Source: Schauerella fraxinea
GTDB taxonomy: Bacteria > Pseudomonadota > Gammaproteobacteria > Burkholderiales > Burkholderiaceae_B
Direction: 5' to 3'
NCBI GenBank assembly: GCA_030849965.1
Contig: JAVDKL010000001.1
Coordinates: forward strand, 1,532,554-1,596,553
DNA: 64,000 nt
Part shown: positions 16,283 through 25,582 of the stretch, piece after piece
How positions within the stretch are numbered: the stretch's first letter is position 1
How the letters are laid out: the number at the start of each line of letters is the position of its first letter
Position numbers and translations under genes: made by a program
Notes under the pieces: model-generated
Databases searched by the model: none
The model's input: the letters and a program-made list of their open reading frames with translations, nothing else
What the model was told of the DNA's origin: nothing

Positions 16283-18949
16283 ATGACAGACGCCACCCAT
16301 ATCGCCGTGCCCTACGCCGACATCTTCGTCGGAGACAGCGAAATGGCCAATGTGATGCGGCGGCATGATTGGACTAAAACCTCACTGGGCCCCCCCGAAC
16401 AGTGGCCACAGACGCTCAAGTCGGCACTGCGTATCCTGCTCACCTCAAAATTCGAGATGTGGGTGGGTTGGGGCCCGGATGTCGCGTTCTTCTACAACGA
16501 CGCCTATCGCCCCACGCTCGGCCGCAAGCATCCGCAGGCCTTGGCGCGGCCCACGCGAGACGTGTGGGCCGAAATCTGGGATGACGTCAAAGATCGGATC
16601 GGCGCCGTTTATAACGAAGGCGCCTCCACCTGGGATCGCGCATTACTGCTGATCATCGACCGGGCGGGCTACAAAGAAGAGACGTATCACACGTTTTCGT
16701 ATAGTCCGCTCGTGGGCGACACCGGCAATATCGAAGGCCTTTTCTGCGCCGTATCGGAAGATACCGACCGCGTGATCAGCGAACGCCGTTTGCGCAGTTT
16801 GCGCGAGACGGCGGCCGCCATTACGAAAGCAGATAATCGCCACGATCTGACGCGCGCTGTGTGCGCCGCGCTGGGCGAGGCGCGTCATGACGTGCCGTTT
16901 GCTGCCCTGTATCTCATGGACGACAGCGGCGAGCCGCGTCTGGCAAGTGCTGTCGGCGTAGAACCAGGGCATCGTCTCGCCCCGCAGATGATGTGGGCGT
17001 GCGATGCACCGCCTGGCGCCGCCCAGCCACCGATCCCGGGAAAGTCGACCTATCTGATCGACCTTCCCGAGGCTGACGACTTGCCGTCGGGGCCATGGGA
17101 CAAGCCCATCCGCAAAATGGCCGTCGTGCCGCTCGCGGCAAAGGGACCGGACTTTCCCACGGGCTATCTGGTCGCCGGCCTCAATCCCTATCGACCCGGT
17201 GTGGATGGCGATATCGATTTCGTCGAACTGATGGCGGGGCAAATCGCCGCAGCGTTCGATCACATCGGGGCGCTCGAAGTGCGTACCAAAGAGCGCGACC
17301 GGCTGCGTGGATTGTTCCAGCAGTCGCCCGGGTTCATTTGCGTGTTGAGCGGGCCCAACCATCGCTACGAATTGGTCAACGAATCGTATCGGCAGCTGGT
17401 GGGCCGCAACGATGTGGAAGGTCTTACCGCGCGCGACATCCTGCCGCAGGGCGGTAATGAGGCCCTCTTCGATTTGCTCGACGAGGTGTATCGCACCGGC
17501 CGCCCGTTCGTGGGGCAAGATATGACGGTGATGATCACCACCCTGCCGGAAGAAGCGCCTACCAAACATTATCTGGACTTCGTGTTTCAGCCGATCCTGG
17601 ACGAGACCGGCACCGTTACCGGCATCTTTGCCGAAGGCTACGACGTGACCGCGAAGGTGGTCGCGGAAAACGATCTACGGCGCATCAACGAAACCCTCGA
17701 AGCCCGCATTCTGGAACGTACCGCCGACCTGGAAACCGCACTGGAGCGGCTGCGCGAGCAGGCGCGCGAGCGCGAGTTGGTGGAAAGCGCGTTGCGCCAG
17801 GCGCAAAAGATGGAAGCGGTGGGTCAGCTCACGGGCGGGCTGGCGCACGACTTCAATAATCTGCTGGCCAGTGTGAGCGGCAGTCTCGAATTGATGCATC
17901 GCCGACTGCAGCGCGGCGAAACCAGCGACCTCGAGCGCTACATCGCCATCGGTCAAGGCGCCACCAAACGGGCAGCCGCCTTGACGCACCGTTTGCTCGC
18001 CTTCTCGCGGCGTCAAACGCTCGATGCACGTCCAACCGACGTCAATATGCTGATCAAGGGCATGGAAGAACTGATCCGGCGCTCCATCGGTCCTCAGGTA
18101 ACGGTAGAGGTGGTGGGTGCGGCAGGACTCTGGTCCAGCCAGATCGATCGCAATCAACTTGAAAATGCACTGCTCAACCTGTGCATCAATGCCAGCGACG
18201 CCATGCCCGATGGCGGCCGTCTCACGATCGAAACCGCCAATAAATGGATGGACGAGCGCGGTGCGAAAGAGCGCGACCTGCCGCCCGGTCAGTACATCTC
18301 ATTGTGCGTAACGGATACCGGCACCGGCATGTCGCCCGAGGTGATCGCACGCATCTTCGAACCGTTCTACACCACGAAACCGTTGGGGATGGGCACGGGT
18401 CTTGGATTGTCGATGGTGTATGGCTTCGCGCGTCAATCCGGTGGCCAGGTTCGTGCGTATTCCGAAGTGGGAATGGGCACCACGCTATGCATTTATCTGC
18501 CGCGTCATGATGTACGCGGCACCGAGGCCGAACCGGCACCGGTCGCCGAAGTGCCGCCGGCCGTGAGCGGCGCGGGCACCGTGCTGCTGGTCGATGATGA
18601 AACGGCGATCCGGGCGCTCGTGCAAGAGTCCTTGACCGAAGCCGGCTACACCGTGATCGAATCGGATACGGGCGCTGCAGCGCTGACCCTTCTTCAGTCA
18701 AATATCGCGATCGATCTGCTCATCACTGACGTCGGCCTGCCCGGCGGCATCAATGGCCGCCAGGTCGCCGATGGCGGGCGTCAGCACCGCCCGGAACTCA
18801 AGGTGCTTTTCATTACCGGCTATGCCGAAAACGCCGTGATCGGCAACGGACAGCTCGAGCCGGGGATGCACTTGCTGACCAAGCCGTTTGCGCTGAACGT
18901 GCTGGCCGAGCGGGTCGGCGAGCTGATGCAGGATAGCGACGCAGCGTAA
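16283..18949 (+). CDS. Hybrid sensor histidine kinase (PAS-GAF-PAS-HisKA-HATPase-REC)
   Basis: An 888-residue protein without a clear membrane segment, so probably cytosolic. In order: a PAS-like domain (about 20-165, with LGPPEQWPQTLKSALRILL), a GAF-like region (175-325), a second PAS (340-460), a coiled linker, HisKA with phosphoacceptor His522 in AHDFNN, an HATPase with MPDGGRLTIE and GTGLGLSMVYGFARQSGG, and a C-terminal receiver with Asp816. The receiver segment GGINGRQVADGGRQ looks slightly unusual. Its kinase-receiver half is very like that of the kinase at 42170. It converges on the GGDEF-EAL gene, 29 bp away. Confidence 0.94.
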   Translation: MTDATHIAVPYADIFVGDSEMANVMRRHDWTKTSLGPPEQWPQTLKSALRILLTSKFEMWVGWGPDVAFFYNDAYRPTLGRKHPQALARPTRDVWAEIWDDVKDRIGAVYNEGASTWDRALLLIIDRAGYKEETYHTFSYSPLVGDTGNIEGLFCAVSEDTDRVISERRLRSLRETAAAITKADNRHDLTRAVCAALGEARHDVPFAALYLMDDSGEPRLASAVGVEPGHRLAPQMMWACDAPPGAAQPPIPGKSTYLIDLPEADDLPSGPWDKPIRKMAVVPLAAKGPDFPTGYLVAGLNPYRPGVDGDIDFVELMAGQIAAAFDHIGALEVRTKERDRLRGLFQQSPGFICVLSGPNHRYELVNESYRQLVGRNDVEGLTARDILPQGGNEALFDLLDEVYRTGRPFVGQDMTVMITTLPEEAPTKHYLDFVFQPILDETGTVTGIFAEGYDVTAKVVAENDLRRINETLEARILERTADLETALERLREQARERELVESALRQAQKMEAVGQLTGGLAHDFNNLLASVSGSLELMHRRLQRGETSDLERYIAIGQGATKRAAALTHRLLAFSRRQTLDARPTDVNMLIKGMEELIRRSIGPQVTVEVVGAAGLWSSQIDRNQLENALLNLCINASDAMPDGGRLTIETANKWMDERGAKERDLPPGQYISLCVTDTGTGMSPEVIARIFEPFYTTKPLGMGTGLGLSMVYGFARQSGGQVRAYSEVGMGTTLCIYLPRHDVRGTEAEPAPVAEVPPAVSGAGTVLLVDDETAIRALVQESLTEAGYTVIESDTGAAALTLLQSNIAIDLLITDVGLPGGINGRQVADGGRQHRPELKVLFITGYAENAVIGNGQLEPGMHLLTKPFALNVLAERVGELMQDSDAA

Positions 18950-18978
18950 CTGTCGTGCACCGCACGACGCAGATCGCG

Positions 18979-21459
18979 CTACACAACGGCCGCCGACTCG
19001 AAGCCTTTGAGCAGCAGCGATACCGGCTGCGGGCGCCCGAAGAAATACCCTTGAAATAGTGAACACCCTTCGTTCTTCAACTGATCGAACTGGTCCAGGG
19101 TTTCAACGCCTTCGGCCGTGGTCTCGATCGCGAGGCTGCGGCTCATCCCGGTGATCGCGCGGATGATCGCGAGTGCTTCCGGGCTCTTCTTCATATCGTG
19201 AATGAATGATTTATCGATCTTGATCTTGTCGAACGGAAACGATCGCAGATAGCTGAGCGACGAATATCCCGTACCGAAGTCGTCCAGTGCAATGCGTACG
19301 CCCATCGCCTTGAGCTGTCGCAGAATCTCAAGATTGCCCTGTGTGCTGTCGAGCATGACCGACTCGGTGATCTCCAGTTCCAGCCGGGTAGGAGGCAGTC
19401 CGGCGTCGTTCAACGCCGATTCGACCATCGCCACGAATCCGGCATTCTTGAACTGAATCGGCGACAGGTTGACTGCAACCGTTTGATCGTTGGGCCACCG
19501 CGCGGCTTCGCGGCAAGCATCGTAAAGCGCCCACGCACCGATATTGTGGATCAGGCCCGTTTCTTCCGCGATCGGAATGAAGTCCATTGGCATGATCATG
19601 CCCTTGACCGGATGATGCCAACGCAACAGCGCCTCGTAACCCACGACGCGTTCGTGATGCTTGTCGGTGATCGGCTGATAGTGCAAGGCGAAGTGCCCCT
19701 GCGAAATCGCCTCGCGCAGATCGATCTCGATCTCGCGTCGCTTGCGCGCCGACTCGTCCATCTCGGCGCGAAACACCTCAAACCGGTTGCGCCCGTTGTG
19801 CTTGGCTTCGTACAGCGCCATATCGGCACTGCGCAAAAGTTCATCCGAGCTGTCCATGCCACTGCCGGTCATGGCGATCCCCACGCTCAGGCCCACGCTG
19901 AGCGTGTGGCCGTCCACGATCAATGACGGGCGCACGGCCTCGATCAAACGCCGTGCGGTGAGATGCGCGTCCTCTTCGCTTTTCAAGCCGGGCAGCACGA
20001 TGGCGAACTCGTCACCCCCCACGCGCGCGAGGGTGTCTTGCTCGCGCAATACTTTACGCAGCCGGCTTGCGATGGCACGCAGCAGTTCGTCGCCGACCTG
20101 ATGGCCCAAGGCATCGTTCACATGCTTGAAATTGTCCAGGTCGAGACAAAGTGTGGCCGTCATGCGCGGCGACGAACGCGTCTCGTCCAGCGCGTTGTCC
20201 AACCGCTGACGAAACAACTCCCGATTGGGCAAGCTGGTGAGATTGTCGTGATGCGCCATGTGATGAATGCGTGCATTGGCCGCATGTTCGTCCGTCACAT
20301 CGTCGGCGATCAAGAGCACATAACTCGTGCGCGAATCCGCGCCGCGGATCACCATGGTCGTCGTGCGCAACATGCGCGGCCCCTGCGCCGTCTCGACCTG
20401 CCCTTCGTTCTTGTGCCGGCCTTCCGTGCGCAACGCCGCATCGGACAATCGCTCGATGTAGCCGCTCAAACGCGGCGCCATGCAGTCGATCGGTTTGGCG
20501 CCGATCAATTCGTCGCGCCGATGGCCGAACAGCGTTTCCGCGTGCCGATTGACGAGCAAGATCTCGCGGGTGACGGCATCGAGCACCATGACGCAAGAGG
20601 GAATATTGGCAATTACCGTGTCGAGGAAAATCGACAACGCGGCCGTCCGCTCGCTGTGCTGCTCGGCCAGCTCCTTGGCCTGCAGCAACTGCTGCTCGTA
20701 GGCCCGCCGTTCGGTGATGTCGCGCGTCACTTTGGCAAAGCCGATGATCTCGCCCGATTCGTCGCGAATGGCGTCGATCACGACCGCAGACCAGAACGCC
20801 GAGCCGTCCTTGCGGTAGCGCAGGCCTTCGCCAGCAAAGCGGCCGGTGCTGCGGGCCGTTTCAAGGCCGGCCTCGGGCAACCCGGCCCGCCGATCTTCCT
20901 CGCCATAAAAGCAGGAAAAATGGCGCCCGACGATCTCGTGTTCGAGATACCCCTTGGCGCGCTGCGCGCCCGCATTCCAGTTGACGATGCACCCGGATGG
21001 ATCGAGCATGTAGATCGCGTAATCGGTCACGCCTTGCACGAGCAGGCGAAACTTGCGCTCTTCTTCCATCTGCTCGGCTTGCCGTCGCCGTTGCTCGGTG
21101 CAATCGCGGGTGATTTTGGCAAACCCGATCAACGTGCCGGCAGCGTCCTTCACCGCATCGATCACCACGTGCGCCCAGAACGCCGTGCCGTCCTTGCGAT
21201 ACCGCCAACCCTCGGCCTCGAATCGACCGGTATCGGTGGCTGTTTTCAAGCCACGTTGCGGCACGCCAAGCGCCCGGTCCTCCGGGCCGTAGAAGCACGA
21301 AAAATGTTTGCCGACGATCTCGTCGCGCGTATAGCCCTTGGCGCGCTGGGCGCCGGCGTTCCAGTTGGCGACGGTGCCATCCGGAAGCAGCATGTAGATG
21401 GCGTAGTCGACCACGCTTTCCACGAGAAGGCGGTACATCACATTCGAGTCGTCTTTCAT
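18979..21459 (-). CDS. PAS-PAS-PAS-GGDEF-EAL cyclic-di-GMP protein
   Basis: An 826-residue protein. Residues 8-125 and 137-255 are two closely similar PAS domains, and a third PAS spans about 275-395. The GGDEF motif is intact at 481-485 with an inhibitory-site RxxD (472-475) five residues before it. The EAL domain has EAL at 609-611, DDFGTGYSSL near 726 and LELEITES near 693. Both catalytic halves look competent, so it may make and degrade c-di-GMP, with PAS input. No membrane segment is visible. It may receive signals in concert with the convergent hybrid kinase (inference). Confidence 0.95.
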   Translation of the reverse strand: MKDDSNVMYRLLVESVVDYAIYMLLPDGTVANWNAGAQRAKGYTRDEIVGKHFSCFYGPEDRALGVPQRGLKTATDTGRFEAEGWRYRKDGTAFWAHVVIDAVKDAAGTLIGFAKITRDCTEQRRRQAEQMEEERKFRLLVQGVTDYAIYMLDPSGCIVNWNAGAQRAKGYLEHEIVGRHFSCFYGEEDRRAGLPEAGLETARSTGRFAGEGLRYRKDGSAFWSAVVIDAIRDESGEIIGFAKVTRDITERRAYEQQLLQAKELAEQHSERTAALSIFLDTVIANIPSCVMVLDAVTREILLVNRHAETLFGHRRDELIGAKPIDCMAPRLSGYIERLSDAALRTEGRHKNEGQVETAQGPRMLRTTTMVIRGADSRTSYVLLIADDVTDEHAANARIHHMAHHDNLTSLPNRELFRQRLDNALDETRSSPRMTATLCLDLDNFKHVNDALGHQVGDELLRAIASRLRKVLREQDTLARVGGDEFAIVLPGLKSEEDAHLTARRLIEAVRPSLIVDGHTLSVGLSVGIAMTGSGMDSSDELLRSADMALYEAKHNGRNRFEVFRAEMDESARKRREIEIDLREAISQGHFALHYQPITDKHHERVVGYEALLRWHHPVKGMIMPMDFIPIAEETGLIHNIGAWALYDACREAARWPNDQTVAVNLSPIQFKNAGFVAMVESALNDAGLPPTRLELEITESVMLDSTQGNLEILRQLKAMGVRIALDDFGTGYSSLSYLRSFPFDKIKIDKSFIHDMKKSPEALAIIRAITGMSRSLAIETTAEGVETLDQFDQLKNEGCSLFQGYFFGRPQPVSLLLKGFESAAVV

Positions 21460-21989
21460 TTTTCGTTCTGCCAGAAAATCGCGGTGAGCAACAAGCGCGC
21501 ACTTGCGCGGCTCCCACCAGACGAACCTTTAAGCTTTAACTAAAAAGCAAAAAAGTCCTGAACGCATTTAACGACCCGCATCTTAATTAATTAAGACATG
21601 AAATATATATTTCTTTAAATATCACATTCATTCGGAAGCACGGCCATTCGGTCTTTTATTCACTGCCCTATCCGCAGGCTTATTCGTCTGCCCTCCTCGC
21701 TCACACGCGGCTGCGCATCAGCCGTCGGGTATCTCACTGCCAGGCACGGTCTGACGCGATGACGTGCCGACGCGCACGTTCCCCAGCTACAGCGCGCCTG
21801 ACCGAACCCTGTCGGATCGCACGCCTTTCATTTTTGATGTCATTGCTATTCTCGACCGTCAATAATGCTCAGCGCGGTGCTGAAAATCATATCGGGTCAA
21901 TTCCTGGAAATGTGTCACCGATCGGTCAAATCGCATCCGGCATCGTTCGCAACGGCAGTCGTATATTGAAGATTCGATGGCGGGACATC
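21460..21989. other. Non-coding region, AT-rich upstream of the GGDEF-EAL gene
   Basis: No convincing gene is visible here. Bases 21530-21680 are strikingly AT-rich for this window and include the 16-bp palindrome at 21581. The region probably holds the promoter of the minus-strand GGDEF-EAL gene. From 21680 to 21989 the composition returns to normal, with no recognisable ORF or RNA. Confidence 0.6.
21581..21596. promoter_or_regulatory. 16-bp perfect AT palindrome
   Basis: TCTTAATTAATTAAGA reads identically on both strands. It lies 122 bp upstream of the GGDEF-EAL start, inside AT-rich DNA, which fits a regulator site or a DNA-bending element in that promoter. Such AT palindromes can also arise by chance in AT-rich tracts. 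Confidence 0.4.
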
Positions 21990-22061
21990 CGAGATGGGCA
22001 TGCGCGATGTATCCGCGATGTGTGCGCGATGCGCGCGAGATGAGGGTGCGAGATGGCCATG
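21990..22061. repeat. Six-unit degenerate minisatellite, CGMGATG core
   Basis: Six adjacent units begin CGAGATG or CGCGATG and are 13, 11, 11, 11, 13 and 13 bp long (starts 21990, 22003, 22014, 22025, 22036, 22049). The array lies 46 bp past the stop of the minus-strand DUF2244 gene. It is too short and irregular for CRISPR. Confidence 0.7.
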
Positions 22062-22107
22062 CGACGGACATCGCTGCGTCAGCGTTTCATACTTAAAAGG
22101 GGAAGTT

Positions 22108-22587
22108 TCAGGCAGCGCTGCGTGGCAGCAGCGGTTTCAGTTCGGCAGCGAAAGCCGCGCGCCGCGCGGGCGTCACCGCACGGCCGATCTGCAGCACTTT
22201 CGATCCGTGGTGCAGCCAGATGAGATTGTCCGGCGACTGCAAGGGCGACATCCGAACCCGTTGCGGGTTCAGCAGCACGGTGCTGCACTGCGCACCGCGC
22301 ACCACGTCGATCTGCAACTGCCCGTCGCTGCGCAACAAGATGGTTTCGCCATCGCGGGCGTGGCGCGCGAAGCCATAGGCAGCCACGCCGATCACCAGCA
22401 GTCCAGCAAGGCACGCCATCGCTTCCACGTGCATACCGGCCAGGCTCAAGCCACTGCTCAGCAGGATCACCGTGATACATAATGTGCTGACCACGGCCAG
22501 GAACTGGTGCGGTGTGATGGTGCGTTTCAAGGACCACCGAGGTGCCGAATTTTGCGGCACAGCAAACACAAACGCGGGGTTGAGCAT
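22108..22587 (-). CDS. DUF2244 family membrane protein
   Basis: A 159-residue protein with WSLKRTITPHQFLAVV, then two hydrophobic segments (about 35-80), the YGFARHARDGETILL motif and a soluble C-terminal part. This matches DUF2244 (COG5488), an uncharacterised inner-membrane family often found near cytochrome oxidase genes. No oxidase gene is in view here. I chose the ATG at 22587; an in-frame ATG at 22671 adds 28 residues that include a hydrophobic stretch, so either is possible. Confidence 0.75.
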   Translation of the reverse strand: MLNPAFVFAVPQNSAPRWSLKRTITPHQFLAVVSTLCITVILLSSGLSLAGMHVEAMACLAGLLVIGVAAYGFARHARDGETILLRSDGQLQIDVVRGAQCSTVLLNPQRVRMSPLQSPDNLIWLHHGSKVLQIGRAVTPARRAAFAAELKPLLPRSAA

Positions 22588-22784
22588 GGGGAACCCTGGT
22601 GTCGTGACAGCGGAAAGGTCACACGCCGGCACTGTGACGTGGCCCGAGAAAAGGCAAATGATGCAAAGCATTGCGAGCGGATCGAGACGAGTTGCAAGAA
22701 TCCGTCATCGACCGATTATGTGTATCGCTCGCAAGTCTGTCAATAATTTGTGCGGTGCAATAGTCGCTCAAAACGAGAAATAAC

Positions 22785-23678
22785 GTGGATATTCGGTACC
22801 TGCAGAGTTTCGTCACCGTGGCCGACAGCGGCTCGTTCGCCCAGGCCGCCCGGCAACTGGATCTGACGTCGACGGCGGTGGCCGCGCGCGTCAAAGCCTT
22901 GGAGCAAACGCTCGGTTTGTCGCTCATTCAACGCGCCGGACGCTCCGTGCGGCCGACCGATGCCGGCCTGCGGATTCTGGAACGATCGCGCGCCCTTCTG
23001 CGCGATGCCCGCGATCTGGCCACGCTGGTGGATGACACCGCGCCCTACGGCGAGTTGCGCCTCGGCGTGTTCGTCTCCGCCATGACGAGTGTGCTGCCGC
23101 CGGTGCTCAAACGCTTCTACGACCTGTATCCCAGCTTGTCGGTGTTCGTCACGCCCGGTTCATCGGTCGAACTGTGCCGCCAAGTGGGTGCGGGAGAGCT
23201 CGATGCGGCGGTCGTCGTCCAGCCACAGTTCTCGCTTGCGAAGACCTGCCGGTGGCAATCGTTGATGGAAGAGATTCTGGTCGTGGTGGCGCCCGCCGCG
23301 ATGGCGGGACGCGATCCGCTGGAACTGTTGCGTACGCAACCGTTCATCCGCTACGACCGATCGGTGCTTGGCGGGCAACTGGCCGATCGCTATCTGCGCG
23401 ATCACGGCATCAGCCCCCACCAACGCCTGGAGATCGACAGCTTGCTCGGCGTGGCCGCGCTGGTCGATCAAGGACTGGGTGTGGCGCTGCTGCCGGACTG
23501 GTCATCGCTCTGGTCGACGCGCTACGAACTCGCGCGCATTCCGTTGCCCGGTCGCGCCCCAGTGCGCCGCGTCGGCTTGGTCTGGCAGGAGCGCGGGCCG
23601 CGTGCTCAGTTGGCCGAGGCGTTCTTGCGCGAGGCGCAGGCCGTGTTTCCGGCTGCGCTCGCGCTCGACGGCGATTGA
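22785..23678 (+). CDS. LysR family transcriptional regulator
   Basis: A 297-residue LysR protein from a GTG start. The helix-turn-helix reads FVTVADSGSFAQAARQLDLTSTAVAARVKALEQTLGLSLIQRAGRSVRPTDAG, and a substrate-binding domain with VDQGLGVALLPDW follows. It is divergent from the DUF2244 gene and convergent with the dehydratase gene, so its target is not obvious; the IlvD-Bug-oxidase cluster is one candidate. Confidence 0.93.
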   Translation: MDIRYLQSFVTVADSGSFAQAARQLDLTSTAVAARVKALEQTLGLSLIQRAGRSVRPTDAGLRILERSRALLRDARDLATLVDDTAPYGELRLGVFVSAMTSVLPPVLKRFYDLYPSLSVFVTPGSSVELCRQVGAGELDAAVVVQPQFSLAKTCRWQSLMEEILVVVAPAAMAGRDPLELLRTQPFIRYDRSVLGGQLADRYLRDHGISPHQRLEIDSLLGVAALVDQGLGVALLPDWSSLWSTRYELARIPLPGRAPVRRVGLVWQERGPRAQLAEAFLREAQAVFPAALALDGD

Positions 23679-23710
23679 GCGTTCTTCGCGCCGATCGAAG
23701 GGTTGCTCCG

Positions 23711-23782
23711 GACGTCGCGCAGGGCGTCGTTCCGGGCGTCGCTCGGGGCGCAGTTCAGGGCGTCGTCCCGGGCGCAGTTCAG
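23711..23782. repeat. Six-unit 12-bp minisatellite between convergent genes
   Basis: Six contiguous 12-bp units of type GGCGTCGTTCCG or GGCGCAGTTCAG run from 23711 to 23782; the fourth and sixth units are identical. A decayed seventh copy may precede them. The last unit contains the stop codon of the minus-strand dehydratase (23779-23781). The array is not an obvious extension of either gene. Confidence 0.8.
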
Positions 23783-25545
23783 GGCTTGCCTACCGGCGTA
23801 CTGCCCCCATCGCCCAAACCCTGCAGGAAGTCGAAGTCACACCCCTGATCGGCTTGCGTTACGGTGGTAAGGAACAGTTTGCGGTAACCGCGTTGATCCT
23901 CTTCACGCGCCGGCTTGGCCTGCCACTGCGACTTCCGTTCTGCAAGTTCAGCATCGCTGATCAGCAGCGACAGCTCGCGATTGGCCACGCTCAAGCGAAT
24001 GCGATCGCCATTCTTCACCAACGCCAACGGCCCACCGATGGCGGACTCGGGTGTGACGTGCAAGACGATGGTGCCTGACGCGGTTCCGCTCATGCGGCCA
24101 TCCGAGATACGCACCATGTCTTTCACACCCGCGCGTGCAAGCTTGCGCGGAATCGGCATGTAGCCGGCCTCCGGCATGCCGGGCGCCCCCACCGGGCCGA
24201 TCTGTTTGAGCACCATGAAGTCGTCGGCGGTGATGTCCAGATCTTCATCATCCACGCGCGATGCAAGATCCTGAAGATCGTCGAACACGACTGCGCGCCC
24301 TTCCTTTTCCATCAGCACCGGCGAGGCTGCCGATTGCTTGATGATGGCCCCGCCGGGCGCCAGATTGCCGCGCAGTACGGCGATGCCACCCTGCGCGTAG
24401 ATCGGGTTGTCGAACGGACGCACCACGTCCTGCTTGAACGCCGGGCCGGCATCGTCGAGCTCTTCGCCCAGCGTACGGCCCGTGATCGTCAGGGCGTCCA
24501 GATGCAGCAGGGGCCGCAGCTCGCGCAACAACGTGCGCAGGCCGCCGGCCTTATGGAAATCTTCCATGTAGTGCTGACCCGACGGCTTCAAGTCGACCAG
24601 CACCGGCGTTTCCTTGCCGATGCGATCGAACGCTTCCATATCCATCTTGATGCCCAACCGGCCCGCGATGGCGGTCAGGTGAACGATGCCGTTGGTCGAC
24701 CCGCCGATGGCCAGCAGCACGCGCAGGGCATTCTCGAAGGCCTTGGGCGTGAGAATACGATCCGGCGTCAGGTTTTGACCGATCATGCGCACGGCTTGCG
24801 TACCCGTCATCTCAGCGATGCGGATGCGGTCGGCCGTCACGGCCGGCGGCGAGGCCGCTCCAGGCACCATCATGCCCAGTGCCTCGGCGATACACGCCAT
24901 CGTGCTCGCGGTGCCCATCACCGAACAGGTACCCACGCTCGCCACAAGTTGGTTGTTCACGTCGGCGATTTCGGTGTCGTCGATTTCTTCCGCTCGATAT
25001 TTGCCCCAGAAGCGGCGGCAATCCGTGCACGCGCCCACGCGCTCGCCGCGGTGTGAGCCCGTCAGCATCGAACCCGTCACCAGTTGGATGGCCGGCACAC
25101 GCGCGCTGGCCGCAGCCATCAACTGGGCCGGCACCGTTTTGTCGCAACCGCCGATCAACACGACCGCATCCATCGGCTGCGCCCGAATCATTTCTTCGGT
25201 ATCCATCGACATCAGATTGCGCAGATACATGCTCGTGGGCGCGGCAAAACTTTCGTGAATCGAGATCGTGGGGAACTCGACCGGCAGGCCGCCCGCCAGC
25301 ATGACGCCGCGCTTCACCGCTTCCATCAACTGCGGCATATTGCCGTGACAGGGGTTGTAGCCGCTGCCGGTATTGGCGATGCCGATCACCGGCCGACCCA
25401 GTGCGTCGTCGGTGAAACCCGCGCCTTTGATGAAGGCCTTGCGCAAGAACAGCGAAAAACCGGTATCGCCATAACTCGTCAGGCCGCGGCGCATGCCGGT
25501 CGCGGATTCGGTCTCGGGCGTATCTTTGGATGACTTCGAAGACAT
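23779..25545 (-). CDS. IlvD/Edd family dehydratase (probable sugar-acid dehydratase)
   Basis: A 588-residue protein with the IlvD/Edd iron-sulfur cysteines in IGGCDKT, GACTDCRRFWG and GTCSVMGTASTMACIAEALGM. It also has GGSTNGIVHLTAIA and the C-terminal DGRMSG motif. Dehydratases of this length that sit in uptake clusters usually act on aldonic acids such as arabonate or xylonate rather than on valine-pathway dihydroxy acids. No other ilv gene is nearby, so a sugar-acid role is likelier. ATG 25545 follows AAGGAAAG. It is 37 bp after the Bug gene in the same direction. Confidence 0.88.
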   Translation of the reverse strand: MSSKSSKDTPETESATGMRRGLTSYGDTGFSLFLRKAFIKGAGFTDDALGRPVIGIANTGSGYNPCHGNMPQLMEAVKRGVMLAGGLPVEFPTISIHESFAAPTSMYLRNLMSMDTEEMIRAQPMDAVVLIGGCDKTVPAQLMAAASARVPAIQLVTGSMLTGSHRGERVGACTDCRRFWGKYRAEEIDDTEIADVNNQLVASVGTCSVMGTASTMACIAEALGMMVPGAASPPAVTADRIRIAEMTGTQAVRMIGQNLTPDRILTPKAFENALRVLLAIGGSTNGIVHLTAIAGRLGIKMDMEAFDRIGKETPVLVDLKPSGQHYMEDFHKAGGLRTLLRELRPLLHLDALTITGRTLGEELDDAGPAFKQDVVRPFDNPIYAQGGIAVLRGNLAPGGAIIKQSAASPVLMEKEGRAVVFDDLQDLASRVDDEDLDITADDFMVLKQIGPVGAPGMPEAGYMPIPRKLARAGVKDMVRISDGRMSGTASGTIVLHVTPESAIGGPLALVKNGDRIRLSVANRELSLLISDAELAERKSQWQAKPAREEDQRGYRKLFLTTVTQADQGCDFDFLQGLGDGGSTPVGKP

Positions 25546-25582
25546 GACTTTCCTTGTACTGAAAACAGGTAGTGATTCGTGC

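Noticed and set aside
21990-22061. CRISPR array
   Set aside because: The repeats are 11-13 bp, adjacent without unique spacers, and no cas gene is present.
23711-23782. Coding tetrapeptide repeat (VVPG/AVQG-like)
   Set aside because: The plus-strand frame carrying it has no start or domain of its own and only overlaps the LysR gene in a different frame. It is better explained as an intergenic minisatellite.
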